A stretch of DNA of 64,000 nucleotides from Inhella gelatinilytica (GCF_016093295.1 NZ_JAEDAL010000008.1:62001-126000); one strand, 5' to 3'. Shown: positions 18,983-28,069, numbered from the stretch's first letter. Translations and numbers: made by a program. Notes: generated by a model from the letters alone, not told the origin.

Positions 18983-19459
18983 ATGTGGGACAAATTGAAG
19001 GACCTTGGCGGCAAGGCGAAGACCGCCGTCGCTTCTGCCACCACACTTGTTGGCGACCTGAATGGAGACGGCAAGGTTGACGAAGAGGATGCACGCATTG
19101 CCGCCGAATGGGCAAAACTAACCGCTTCAACCGTCGCGACCGAGGCTGGGCGGTTGACCAAAGAAGCTTTGCGCTCTGACATGGCCAAAGATGCGGCAGC
19201 TGGCGCTGCGGTCGGCGCCGTCGTTGCTGTGCCTGTTCCACTCGTCGGCCCCATGGCCGGCGCGGCGATCGGCGCTGGAATTGGTGTCTACAAAAACCTC
19301 ACCAAGAAGGGTTCGACTCCTGGATCCAATACAGACCCGAAAGCACAAGTCGACGTCCACGCCGAGCTTCTGAAACTTGACGACCTCCGACAGAAAGGAG
19401 TCCTGTCGTCCAGCGAATTCGAGTCCGAAAAAGCAAAGCTGCTGGCATCGCGCGTTTGA
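18983..19459 (+). CDS. Small SHOCT-domain protein with an EF-hand/dockerin-like loop
   Basis: 158 residues. Near the N-terminus is DLNGDGKVDEED, which has the acidic spacing of a calcium-binding EF-hand or dockerin loop. A Gly/Ala-rich hydrophobic stretch (about 70-105) follows, and the C-terminal 30 residues (LLKLDDLRQKGVLSSSEFES) fit the SHOCT oligomerisation motif. The combination suggests a membrane-attached, self-associating protein. The function is unknown. It is convergent with the GTPase pair that ends at 19583, and codon use is similar to that cluster. Confidence 0.75.
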   Translation: MWDKLKDLGGKAKTAVASATTLVGDLNGDGKVDEEDARIAAEWAKLTASTVATEAGRLTKEALRSDMAKDAAAGAAVGAVVAVPVPLVGPMAGAAIGAGIGVYKNLTKKGSTPGSNTDPKAQVDVHAELLKLDDLRQKGVLSSSEFESEKAKLLASRV

Positions 19460-19582
19460 TCCGAGGCGGAAGAATCCCTTTTGACCCACGTGTAGCGGCG
19501 TACCTCAGGAATCCGCTGCCAGAGACCAAGGGAATACTGGAGCACCCCTTGGTCAGTTGCTTACCGATTGATACCGAGCCGT

Positions 19583-21106
19583 TCAACCCTTCTTCGATTC
19601 AGGTCGCAAGAACAACTTGCCCACGCTGATGGTCGCCCCTGCGACCTGGGTGGCCACGCGCTTCAGGCTCGTTGTGTGTCGCGCGTCCAGGGCACGGCGC
19701 AGCGAAACACGCTGCGCGTCGGGGAGCTGCTCCTCCAAAACGGCCCAAAGCGTTTCCAAGTTGTACGCTGGTGCATCTGGCCTCAGGGACACTGGAACGC
19801 AAGGTGCTTCAGCCACATTCATGGCGCCCATCAGTGCGCTCATGGCCGCCTGAATGTTCACCTCCTTTGGCGTCGCTGGCGCATCCACGTTGTAGGGGGG
19901 ACTCCACTCCCTACGCGGCGAGAGATGATCAACGTGACTTGCCACCAAAACCATCTTGGGTCTTGGACGGCGTCCATCCTGGAAGTCCTGATGCAGGCGA
20001 GCCATGGCCTTGCGATCGACTTCTCGCGCCGGATTCGCGGCCGAGGCTATCCACAAGATTAAGTCGCTGGTCTGAGCCAACCGAGACCACTTATCCAGAC
20101 CGTCAGCCGAGTCATCGAGCCCCTGCGTATCAATCAAGATCACATCGGGCCGATCGCTGGCCTTCGATCGGTACTCTGTTTCACCAGGCGTGGCGGGTAG
20201 CTCTGAGACAGCAGCCAGAACATCCTGTGCCAGAGCATTGACCAGCGACGATTTACCCGCGTTGACTTGACCAGCAACCAAGATTCGAACCGGCACCGAC
20301 TCAGGCTCATCGGGTGCCGCATCCAAGACGGACTGCTTAAGTTCTGCGACATCGACGCGAAGGCGACCGCCATAAAGATCAATGGCCAAGCGGCCCAATT
20401 CCAAAACCAACTCGCGACAGATACGACCGTAGATTTGTTCGGTTCCGCTTGCCAGCGCCTTATCTTGAAAGAACGACTTGAACTCAGCGACCGCCCCACC
20501 CGCCGGATTGGCGTAGATCCTGAACATCCGATAGGCCGCGACGAGAGCCTTCAACCCCGCGCCATACTTTTCATGCGCAGCCTGTAACCCTTGAAGGTGC
20601 GAGATCTTGATCACCTCGGCACCAGGTACTTTCTGGACGATCTGGGTGCGAAGCTCGCGCGCGCCGGTCTCAAGTGCCAACAGCACATCGGGCACGGTGA
20701 AGTGCGCAGCGGCAAATTGCTTGTTTGGATGCAGTGCCGTGGCCACCGTGATCAGCGTTTCCTCAGCCAATTCACGTGCCGCATTCACGGACATTGGCGG
20801 AGTACTGGCAACGCTATCGCCCAGACGAACGACTTGCTCCCACGCCTCCGCTTCAGCCGGGTTCCAACCTACATCCCCTTGCGCCCTTTCTCGTTCATGG
20901 TCGGCGGCTGTCATCTGAGGGACGGGAAAGCGCTTGAGCACAGCCAACACGGCCAAAGCGAGGACGCCAAAACCCAGGGCCCACCAGACAAACCAACCTT
21001 GCTCAATCAGGTACAGAACCCCGGGCACAGCCAAGAAGAGGACCGACAACAGCGCGACAGCAATGGGAAGCAATTGACGCCAATACGTCCGCCAAACCAT
21101 GTTCAT
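19583..21106 (-). CDS. Membrane-anchored dynamin/Era-like GTPase (GTPase 1)
   Basis: 507 residues. Two N-terminal membrane helices (about 12-32 and 38-57) are followed by a helical region. A TRAFAC GTPase domain then follows: G1 AGQVNAGKSS at 278-287, G3 DTQG at 326-329 and G4-like SHVD near 390. The layout resembles the YcjF/YfjP-type 50S-binding-GTPase group, but its 200-residue helical domain between membrane and GTPase parts is unusual. It starts inside the end of GTPase 2 (4-base ATGA overlap at 21103-21106), so the two are made together and may form a hetero-complex on the membrane. The role is unknown. Confidence 0.8.
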   Translation of the reverse strand: MNMVWRTYWRQLLPIAVALLSVLFLAVPGVLYLIEQGWFVWWALGFGVLALAVLAVLKRFPVPQMTAADHERERAQGDVGWNPAEAEAWEQVVRLGDSVASTPPMSVNAARELAEETLITVATALHPNKQFAAAHFTVPDVLLALETGARELRTQIVQKVPGAEVIKISHLQGLQAAHEKYGAGLKALVAAYRMFRIYANPAGGAVAEFKSFFQDKALASGTEQIYGRICRELVLELGRLAIDLYGGRLRVDVAELKQSVLDAAPDEPESVPVRILVAGQVNAGKSSLVNALAQDVLAAVSELPATPGETEYRSKASDRPDVILIDTQGLDDSADGLDKWSRLAQTSDLILWIASAANPAREVDRKAMARLHQDFQDGRRPRPKMVLVASHVDHLSPRREWSPPYNVDAPATPKEVNIQAAMSALMGAMNVAEAPCVPVSLRPDAPAYNLETLWAVLEEQLPDAQRVSLRRALDARHTTSLKRVATQVAGATISVGKLFLRPESKKG

Positions 21107-22314
21107 TTGCTGTCGCCTTTCGCAGCGCTCATTCGGACCGCTTCCTTGAGGCCCGCCATGAATGCGGCTTTAACCTCTTCAGCATTTACTTCCGCCCGAC
21201 TACGGCGACTTCGCATGTAAACGCAGGCTGCCTTCCCCAGCGCAAAGGCGACTGCGTAGTCCTGCGCTGCGGCGATAGGAATCAACCAAGGACCCAACTT
21301 AGTGAACTGGCGCAGCAAGAGCATGGATCCTTCACGAACCGCGACAGCGCCACCAAACATGCCAATCAAAGAGGCCATGTCCTTGTTAGACCACTCGACC
21401 TGGTGCACCCGGGCCAGATGCCACAACATCGCAATTGACACGCCCGGGATCGACACAACACCGACCAGCGGTATCGCACCCACGCTCGCCGCAGCCCCCG
21501 CGTAATAAAGGATCAGGCGATTGACCTCGCGATCGACACCCGCAGATCCGGTCGCCTCCTGGTCTGCAAAAAAGCTGCGCGCAATGTTGAACATTGCCGT
21601 CGGCGCTTCATCGAGGATGGCGCCATGCAAGTACTCCCTCCCATATTGCACTGGCGCATATCCATCTTCGGGCCGGGTGAAATCAATTGCGGCAAATCGC
21701 GGCGCCACCCCCTTGAGGCCGCTAAAGAGAGCTTGCTGATGGCGAACCGCGCGCTGGAGTCCAGCGTACGCATCCGGGACAGGAGAGTCGACGTCTGAAA
21801 AGTCAATGGAGGGCACAGGATGATCAGCGCCCACGCCGGCATACAACTCATGAAGGCAGGTGTGCAGAACAATGATCGGCCACTCAGGGTGACTCTCCCG
21901 GATTGCGCGTAGCGACTGGATCAGTTCGCTTTGATTCATGTCGGACACCCGCATCGTGGCAATGACGAGGTGTGCCCGGTCTTTATTGACGGCCATGTCC
22001 TGCGCAGGGTCGTAACCCGCTTCACCCAGCCCTCGCGTGTCTAAAAAGCGAAGAACCGGCCGCTCCGTCGGGAAGTCGAACACTTGCGCGGTTTGCGTAC
22101 AGGGAGCAAATCCATTCCCGACCGTGGCGGCATCGGCCTGGGTCAATGCCTCGACGACCGAGGACTTTCCTGACCCGGTCTTGCCAAGCAGCCACACCAC
22201 AGGCGCGGAGGCCAGGGCCGCTTCGCGGATCTGAGACTCATCGAGCGCTGGCTTCGGCTCGCCGTCTTTCGCCCAGTTCCACCTCTGGGCCCAACCATTC
22301 AAGAATGAAAACAT
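21103..22314 (-). CDS. GTPase with C-terminal DUF697-like membrane region (GTPase 2)
   Basis: 403 residues from the ATG at 22314. The open frame runs to 22500 but the upstream part looks non-coding. G1 is GKTGSGKSS at 44-52 and G3 is DTRG at 92-95. The G4 position reads LHTCLHEL instead of NKxD, so guanine specificity is uncertain. The C-terminal half has two hydrophobic stretches (about 255-280 and 330-350), similar to DUF697/YcjF-type membrane regions. It is the first gene of the two-GTPase operon and is divergent from the small membrane protein, WYL and DUF4230-like genes across a 179-base gap. Confidence 0.78.
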   Translation of the reverse strand: MFSFLNGWAQRWNWAKDGEPKPALDESQIREAALASAPVVWLLGKTGSGKSSVVEALTQADAATVGNGFAPCTQTAQVFDFPTERPVLRFLDTRGLGEAGYDPAQDMAVNKDRAHLVIATMRVSDMNQSELIQSLRAIRESHPEWPIIVLHTCLHELYAGVGADHPVPSIDFSDVDSPVPDAYAGLQRAVRHQQALFSGLKGVAPRFAAIDFTRPEDGYAPVQYGREYLHGAILDEAPTAMFNIARSFFADQEATGSAGVDREVNRLILYYAGAAASVGAIPLVGVVSIPGVSIAMLWHLARVHQVEWSNKDMASLIGMFGGAVAVREGSMLLLRQFTKLGPWLIPIAAAQDYAVAFALGKAACVYMRSRRSRAEVNAEEVKAAFMAGLKEAVRMSAAKGDSK

Positions 22315-22493
22315 CGTCTGTTGATCTGCCGACTCGATGAAATCGACTACCCCCTTTGAGGCGCAAATTCTCGACGCTGGATGCATGGAACATCGGAGGG
22401 GAGCACCCAAAACAACACCCCACAAGACACGACACGCCCTGTCGCTTTGGTTTTGCAGACTCGCTTCCGTCCACACATACGGAGGTTCTGCAA

Positions 22494-22664
22494 ATGGCAC
22501 GTGTCCTGCTCGTTTTGTTCGCAGCGGCCGCTTTCACCAAGCTGGGCGCTTTGATCGTGACCACAAAGATCCTGGCCATCGCGCTCCAAATTGCGTTCTT
22601 TGCCCTGGTCGCAGTCGGCTGCGTTGCCATTTGGAATCGCTTTAGGGGTCGAAACCGAGGCTAA
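22494..22664 (+). CDS. Small two-helix membrane protein
   Basis: 56 residues, two hydrophobic helices and a basic end (WNRFRGRNRG). The ATG at 22494 is preceded by a good GGAGG, which supports it over the longer frame starting at 22356. It is the first gene of the plus-strand arm of the GTPase cluster. Small proteins like this often act as subunits or regulators of membrane complexes. No family recognised. Confidence 0.62.
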   Translation: MARVLLVLFAAAAFTKLGALIVTTKILAIALQIAFFALVAVGCVAIWNRFRGRNRG

Positions 22665-22724
22665 GCGGCAATGCAACGCGGTAAAAATCCGACGTCACTC
22701 AATAACAAAACAAGGAATCAGGGA

Positions 22725-23474
22725 ATGGGACTCAGTCCGGTTGCGGCGGCCGTTGCGTCGCTCTACGGAGAAGTGGTCGATTTCAATGCATTCATTGACC
22801 GCCACATTGACTCACTAAAGGCGTCAGCCAACGCAACGATCAGTGCGACAGGGCGTGTTCTCGAGAGCGCCAAATTCGGATTTGGCTTGGGCTATCTCAG
22901 CTCAGTCACCATCATCGCCGTCGGCCAATTCCTGTTGGGCAACCCTTTGGCCGCGGCCACGACAGTCGCCTCTGCGACGGCCATGGCCAACCCAATCGCG
23001 ATGACTTGTGCAGCCGTTGGGGCGATTGTTTACGGCTGGAATGCCCTGTCCGACGCCGAGAGAGAAGGCGTGCTCGCCAATCTCAGTGCGGGACTAGACA
23101 TCGGGATCGAACTGATCAAGGCGATCATTGCTTTTGTGATTCGCACGACCAAAGAGCTGTTGGACTCTGAAGCGCTTAAAGAATTCAAGAGCTTCATTGC
23201 TGAGAAGGCCACCCTTTTTGGCCGAAGACTCTCCGATGTGACTCGCCAAGCACTGGATACCCTCAGCGATTCTGCGCTTGCCGCGCGGCGTGCAGCAGAC
23301 TTGGCGCTGGCATCTACAGCGAGCGCGGCTGCAGTCGCAAGCGAATCGGTTGGACGGAAGTGGCGCACTTGGCGCAAAGATGGCAAATCCGCCCCACCAA
23401 GCGCAGCCCTTCCGGATGACTCCACCCGTCCAGACACCGTACCGACCGCACGCGATCAGATCCTGCCCAGCTGA
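22725..23474 (+). CDS. Glycine-rich membrane protein of the GTPase cluster
   Basis: 249 residues from the ATG at 22725 (AAGGAATCAGGGA upstream). An in-frame ATG at 22671 would add 18. A helical N-terminus is followed by a long hydrophobic Gly/Ala-rich region (about 45-110) and a helical, Ala-rich C-terminus ending in a proline-rich tail. No family recognised. It is followed by the WYL regulator after only 3 bases, so it belongs to the same transcript. The membrane insertion pattern parallels the proteins at 17592 and 18983. Confidence 0.72.
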   Translation: MGLSPVAAAVASLYGEVVDFNAFIDRHIDSLKASANATISATGRVLESAKFGFGLGYLSSVTIIAVGQFLLGNPLAAATTVASATAMANPIAMTCAAVGAIVYGWNALSDAEREGVLANLSAGLDIGIELIKAIIAFVIRTTKELLDSEALKEFKSFIAEKATLFGRRLSDVTRQALDTLSDSALAARRAADLALASTASAAAVASESVGRKWRTWRKDGKSAPPSAALPDDSTRPDTVPTARDQILPS

Positions 23475-23477
23475 GCC

Positions 23478-24467
23478 ATGCAAGAAGCCGCCTCTCATGA
23501 GGTTCTCGTTCGCCGCCTAGCTGGCATCCTGATCAAGCTCAATAGCGGGGAGGCTCTCAGTCCCTCAGATCTAGCCAATGAATTTGGCGTCAACCTTCGC
23601 ACGATTCAACGCGACCTGAATGATCGACTGGCTGCACTGCCCATCGAGAAGGTCAACGGCAAATACCGGCTCAATGCTGCAGCGCTTGGAAAGTTCGGTG
23701 CGAAAGACATCGAGCAGTTTGCAGTGATGGCCGGAGTTCGGGATCTCTTTCCATCCTTTGACACAGACTTCATGCGATCGGCGCTCTCGGCAAGCCAGTC
23801 GGGCGCATGGCTCGTCAAGGGTATGACACTCGAGGATCTGGGGGGCAAGTCGCATGAGTTCCGCGCCCTTGAGGGAGCGATTAACGCCTGCCGGCTCATC
23901 AGCTTTCGCTACACCAAAGGCGTCAAGTCGACAGTGTTCGACGCTGTCCAGCCGCATCAATTGGTGAATCACAACGGGATCTGGTACCTGGCTGCCAGCC
24001 ACGGTGACAAAGTCAAAACCTTCTCGGTGGGCCGATTGGAAGGCTTGTTGGTCGGCAGCGAAACTTTCGTCCGCGAGTCTGGCACCCGAGAAAAACTCCA
24101 AGCAGCCCAAGGCATCTGGATTGGCGATGGACCAAAAACAGAAGCCACATTGACCATATCCGCAAGCGCCGCGCCGTTTTTTACCCGGCGGCCGCTCCTG
24201 CCCCATCAAGAGATCACCCAAGAGAACTCCGACGGCAGCTTACTGGTCAAGTGTCAGTACTCGCACCCGCTCGAAGTCATTCCTGTGATCAAGTACTGGA
24301 TGCCACATGTGGGAATTAGTGCGCCAGCAAGCCTCCTTGAGGCCGTGCGGCGCGACGTCCAGGCCTTCCTAAGTAGCCTCTCGGACTCACCACTCGCCGA
24401 TCAGTCGGACGAACTTTCCCGCAATCACTTGCTCCCGACTACAACTCCGAACGCTGAACCTCAATGA
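23478..24467 (+). CDS. WYL-domain transcriptional regulator
   Basis: 329 residues. An N-terminal winged helix-turn-helix (LANEFGVNLRTIQRDLND, about 34-53) is followed by a WYL ligand-sensing domain (GIWYLAASHGDKVKTFSVGR, near 165-185) and a C-terminal WCX-type extension. WYL regulators such as BrxR and CapW control phage-defence operons in response to nucleic-acid or nucleotide signals. Here the gene sits within the plus arm of the GTPase cluster and probably controls the 22315-22493 divergent promoter region (inference). The stop overlaps the start of the next gene by 4 bases. Confidence 0.86.
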   Translation: MQEAASHEVLVRRLAGILIKLNSGEALSPSDLANEFGVNLRTIQRDLNDRLAALPIEKVNGKYRLNAAALGKFGAKDIEQFAVMAGVRDLFPSFDTDFMRSALSASQSGAWLVKGMTLEDLGGKSHEFRALEGAINACRLISFRYTKGVKSTVFDAVQPHQLVNHNGIWYLAASHGDKVKTFSVGRLEGLLVGSETFVRESGTREKLQAAQGIWIGDGPKTEATLTISASAAPFFTRRPLLPHQEITQENSDGSLLVKCQYSHPLEVIPVIKYWMPHVGISAPASLLEAVRRDVQAFLSSLSDSPLADQSDELSRNHLLPTTTPNAEPQ

Positions 24468-25141
24468 GCTCATCCAATTTCAACGACGCGTCCAATTGGC
24501 TCGGCACCGACAAACGCAAATTGGCACTCGGCATCGCTGCAGTTCTCTTTGCTGGCCTTGCAATCACCGGCGCACTGCTTCCTGAAAAAGCACCCGAGCC
24601 GCCCAAGGTCACAGCGGCATCGGTGGACGTTCCCATCTACATGCACACCAATGGAGGCCGACTTGAAGTGGCGACGGTGACGGCCACCCAAGACTTCAAG
24701 CTTGAGGCAGCAAAAAGGGAATTTCTCGGGGTGGATCTCGGCAGAACGGTCTCGAGCGTTCGCGTCAAGGCTGTTTATCGTTTCCACATCGATATGGAAA
24801 AGAAGTGGCCCATCCAAATCACCCAGGACGGAGCCCGCGTGATGGCAGGCCCCCTCAAGTCGACGCTTCCCGTTTCATTCGATACCCGGACTCTTGAAAC
24901 AGAAACCCAAAGCGGATGGGCCAGATTCGACAAGCATGAGAACCTGAAAGCGCTCGAGCGGCAGTTGAGCCCTGAACTTGAAAAGCTCGCTGAGCAGTAC
25001 AAGAAGATGGCCCTGGACTCGGCGCGCACTTCGATCGCAGACTTCGTCCGCACCTGGATGCTCAAAGAGCATCACTGGCAGAAGTCTGACAAACAGGAGA
25101 TCGAAGTCTTGTTCCCTGGTGAACAACCCAAAAAGTCCTGA
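24464..25141 (+). CDS. DUF4230-like membrane-anchored protein
   Basis: 225 residues. A single hydrophobic helix (about 24-42) anchors an otherwise soluble protein to the membrane. The body (ATVTATQDFKLEAAKREFLG, then VKAVYRFHIDMEKKWPIQ) looks like the DUF4230 family, whose role is unknown. ATGA overlap with the WYL gene indicates coupling. It is the last gene of the plus-strand arm of the GTPase cluster. The family call is moderately sure and the function is not known. Confidence 0.7.
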   Translation: MSSSNFNDASNWLGTDKRKLALGIAAVLFAGLAITGALLPEKAPEPPKVTAASVDVPIYMHTNGGRLEVATVTATQDFKLEAAKREFLGVDLGRTVSSVRVKAVYRFHIDMEKKWPIQITQDGARVMAGPLKSTLPVSFDTRTLETETQSGWARFDKHENLKALERQLSPELEKLAEQYKKMALDSARTSIADFVRTWMLKEHHWQKSDKQEIEVLFPGEQPKKS

Positions 25142-25285
25142 GCCCGCCGCCCGGGAAGCGTGCGATCTACCCTGATGGATCGCGAGCAAATCACGTGCTT
25201 CTTCTTGCGGCCTGCTTGAGCCTCTTGGATCTCCGTAGATCGTCCAAATGAATATCGGCTCCCCTTGAGATCCGCTCTTGTCTGA

Positions 25286-25765
25286 ATGTTTCTCGTCGGT
25301 ACCCTCGCCATGTGGGCATCGATAAATTCAGCACACGCCTACACCATCGTGGGGCAAGTTGTGGGCGTCCATGATGGCGACACCATCACCCTCCTGGACA
25401 CGAGCAGAAGTCGCCACAAGATTCGTTTGGACGGGATCGACGCACCCGAACTGGGCCAGCCCTTTGGTCGGTCGGCGAAGACAACGCTGGCCACCCTCGT
25501 GGTGCATCGCGAAGTTTCGGCCGATTGTGGCAAGTCCGACCGCTACGGACGCGAGATCTGCCGAGTTCTGATCGACGGTGTCGACGCCGGAGGAGAAATG
25601 CTTCGGGCTGGAATGGCCTGGTTCTACAAGCGGTACGCCAGAGAACTCCCCCTCAACCGACGCAGTCACTACGCCGAGCTCGAGGGAATTGCTCAATCTG
25701 AGCGGCGCGGCCTATGGAGCGACCCTCATCCAGTTCCGCCATGGCAGTGGCGTAAGAAGAGCTGA
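25286..25765 (+). CDS. Secreted thermonuclease-like (SNase) protein 1
   Basis: 159 residues. A hydrophobic start (FLVGTLAMWASINSAHA) looks like a signal peptide. The rest is a staphylococcal-nuclease fold with the expected residues: VHDGDTITLL, RLDGIDAPELGQPFGRSA and a basic KSDRYGREICRV. SNases cut DNA and RNA with calcium, and this one should act in the periplasm or outside the cell. A diverged relative with the same motifs lies at 29867-30436 on the other strand. The start is not backed by a clear Shine-Dalgarno. Confidence 0.85.
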   Translation: MFLVGTLAMWASINSAHAYTIVGQVVGVHDGDTITLLDTSRSRHKIRLDGIDAPELGQPFGRSAKTTLATLVVHREVSADCGKSDRYGREICRVLIDGVDAGGEMLRAGMAWFYKRYARELPLNRRSHYAELEGIAQSERRGLWSDPHPVPPWQWRKKS

Positions 25766-25814
25766 GCGCTACGCAAGCCCCGCCGCCCGCATCCAATCCT
25801 TCAATGGGCTGACG

Positions 25815-27455
25815 TCAGTCGGCACCCAATGTGGACTCGACGGCGCGGGCGGCACTCTGGCTCATCACCCACTCCAGGTGCAACTGGGCCCGCGTCATTC
25901 CAACAAAGAGCATTCGCTTGGCCTGCGTGTCGAGGCGCTCGAAGTCGCACTCCGTGAACACCACCGCCGGTGCCGACTGCCCCTTGAAGCGGCGCACGGA
26001 TTCCAGCAGCAGGTCTCCCGAGGTCCAGATCGCATTGCGCGCGGCGTCAAAGGCACCTGTCGCGCGCCTGATACCCCACGCACCCAATTCCGTCCTGTGA
26101 TGCAGTTTGGAGCGCTCGCGCCCTCGGTAGGTCACCACCGCGATGTCCTTGAGTTGGAAGCCCCGATCCAAGCATCGCTTGACCGCAGCCTCCGTGTTCC
26201 GGAGCAACTCGCGCTCATCGGAGTACACCCATGGATCAAGGAACTCCCCGTCGTAGGGCCCCTTCGGAACCACAGCCTGGCGCGTGAGCCCTAACGCGTT
26301 CATGACGTGGACCAGTTGCCGCGGGCTTCGGAAGTTATCCGGGCAGCGCACATGGACGGCCCCTTCAATGTCGAAATCCTCACGGTCCTGGTAAAGCCGC
26401 TGATCCGGGTCTTCGAGCAAATACGCACGGCCATCGGGCTTCAAGCGTTTGAGAAGCGCTCCCACCCATTCCGGCTGAAAGTCCTGCACCTCATCCAGGA
26501 TCAAGACGTCCAAGTCGGGCGCGCTTTCGGGGAGTACGGCCATCAAAGTTGCGGCCGCTCGATCAAAGGCGCCCGCTTCATGGGCCGGCCAAGTCGATTC
26601 CTGTCGTTCATGGATCCGCACCGCCAGCTCATGAAAGGTCTCGATTTGCGCGCTGCCCGGTGCCAGTTTGGCCATGTGATCGGCGAGCGGGCGGTTGAAG
26701 CAGAGGTACGCAGCTTTGTGCGCCGACATGCGGGCGTTGCGCAAGAGTGTGAGAGCCAGCTGCGTCTTGCCGGACCCGGCAGTGCCATCGACTCGAATGA
26801 CACCCGAGGCCGCTTCGATGCGCGGCACCCAGGTGGAGAGCCCTTCGCCGAGGTGACGGCTGGCCCCTTGCACGTGACCGATGACGGCCTCCACACAGGG
26901 AGCCACCTCGAAACGGTTTTCAAGGAAGGCCTGAACGCGCTGAGCTACGTCCGGCTTGTTCAGGCCGACGCCACCGATGGCCCGGTCGACGCGGTGGGCA
27001 AAGTTGTCCATGTCCGTGGCGTCAACGATCTGTTCGCACGGAAACAGAACGGATCCGGCCACCAGCCGTGCATCCGGAAAGACTAGCAATTGTCGGACGT
27101 TCACCTGGAGGTGCTCTGCCTCCAGACGGGCCCGCATGGCAGATATCTGCCGCTTGGCTTGTCCCAGGACGTCCTTGCGGACAGCCCCGTACCGTTTGTA
27201 GAAGCGCCCTTCCTCGACTTCCACTTCACCGGACTTGACTTCAAGCAGCAGCAGGTCGCCCGACTGATTCATCAGAACGATGTCCACCTCGCCCCGTTGC
27301 TTTTCGGCACCGTCTCCCAGGCTCCACTCGACGTTGTGGAACACGCAGTAGGCGTCAGGCAATTCCTTCTCGATGCGCTTGAGCAGGGTGTGTTCGACAA
27401 GGATGCCAAGCTTGGTGGCGTGTGGGAGCGGTAGATCCGGGACGATGCGGGCCAT
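25815..27455 (-). CDS. NERD nuclease domain fused to a UvrD-like helicase (second of two)
   Basis: 546 residues. NERD domain at about 15-95 with RGEVDIVL and LEVKSG (D58, E72, K74). The SF1 helicase core has Walker A GTAGSGKT at 224-231 and Walker B LILDEVQDF, and a later helicase motif sits in RFKGQSAPAVVFTE. It differs too much from the copy at 15663 to be a recent duplicate. Such proteins cut and unwind DNA and are frequent in defence islands. It is the last gene of a minus-strand series beginning at 30436. Confidence 0.86.
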   Translation of the reverse strand: MARIVPDLPLPHATKLGILVEHTLLKRIEKELPDAYCVFHNVEWSLGDGAEKQRGEVDIVLMNQSGDLLLLEVKSGEVEVEEGRFYKRYGAVRKDVLGQAKRQISAMRARLEAEHLQVNVRQLLVFPDARLVAGSVLFPCEQIVDATDMDNFAHRVDRAIGGVGLNKPDVAQRVQAFLENRFEVAPCVEAVIGHVQGASRHLGEGLSTWVPRIEAASGVIRVDGTAGSGKTQLALTLLRNARMSAHKAAYLCFNRPLADHMAKLAPGSAQIETFHELAVRIHERQESTWPAHEAGAFDRAAATLMAVLPESAPDLDVLILDEVQDFQPEWVGALLKRLKPDGRAYLLEDPDQRLYQDREDFDIEGAVHVRCPDNFRSPRQLVHVMNALGLTRQAVVPKGPYDGEFLDPWVYSDERELLRNTEAAVKRCLDRGFQLKDIAVVTYRGRERSKLHHRTELGAWGIRRATGAFDAARNAIWTSGDLLLESVRRFKGQSAPAVVFTECDFERLDTQAKRMLFVGMTRAQLHLEWVMSQSAARAVESTLGAD

Positions 27456-27566
27456 AGAGGGAGGTCAACGGTCAGACGGCACAACTCTAGTGCCAATGAC
27501 GGCACGGCCCACTCACCGCACGCTCAGCTTACTCACGGTAGACACTGCCCGCCAAAGCGACGTAGC

Positions 27567-27986
27567 TCAATGCGCCGGACTGCCAGTCGCTCCATATCGC
27601 GCGACAAACTCGGCATCCTCTCTTTGAATGGCTTGAAGCAGGCCGTCCTGAAGGGCCTCGGCGATCCGGGCATCGGCCTCTTGGCAAACCAGGAAGATCC
27701 GCAACCAACTGGACCACAACGTCTCGTGGTCCTCGAGTTCGTAAATCGGTGCGCCTTTGAGGATGCCAGCGATGCGTGCGACCGGGTGCTGCGTATCCAG
27801 GCCCCATGCGTCCGGCCTTCTGGCCGGCAAGTTAGCTCCGTCGGGGCACCACAGCACGAAGGCCCACTGCTCCGGGTGTTTGACGGCGTCGAGCCCTTCG
27901 CCCTCAATTTGTTCATCGCAGAGCTTTAAGACCGCACCGCACCAAGCCTCTGCACTGGGCTCGTCGACGAATTCCATGTGCTCCAT
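27567..27986 (-). CDS. Small acidic hypothetical protein
   Basis: 139 residues, mostly helical and acidic, soluble, with no recognised motif. The ATG at 27986 has a very strong Shine-Dalgarno (TAGGAGGA), so translation is likely. It lies 111 bases upstream of the NERD-helicase in the same direction and could be its accessory factor. The neighbourhood gives no further clue. Confidence 0.62.
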   Translation of the reverse strand: MEHMEFVDEPSAEAWCGAVLKLCDEQIEGEGLDAVKHPEQWAFVLWCPDGANLPARRPDAWGLDTQHPVARIAGILKGAPIYELEDHETLWSSWLRIFLVCQEADARIAEALQDGLLQAIQREDAEFVARYGATGSPAH

Positions 27987-28069
27987 GTATCAATTCCTCC
28001 TAGGGTTCATTGAGAGTGGTTAGGGCGTTGGGATCCTCGCCCAGCTATCAGAATCAAAATCGGCTTGCT

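Noticed and set aside
25578..27086. Long plus-strand open frames over the second NERD-helicase
   Set aside because: Antisense of a gene with clear NERD and helicase motifs.
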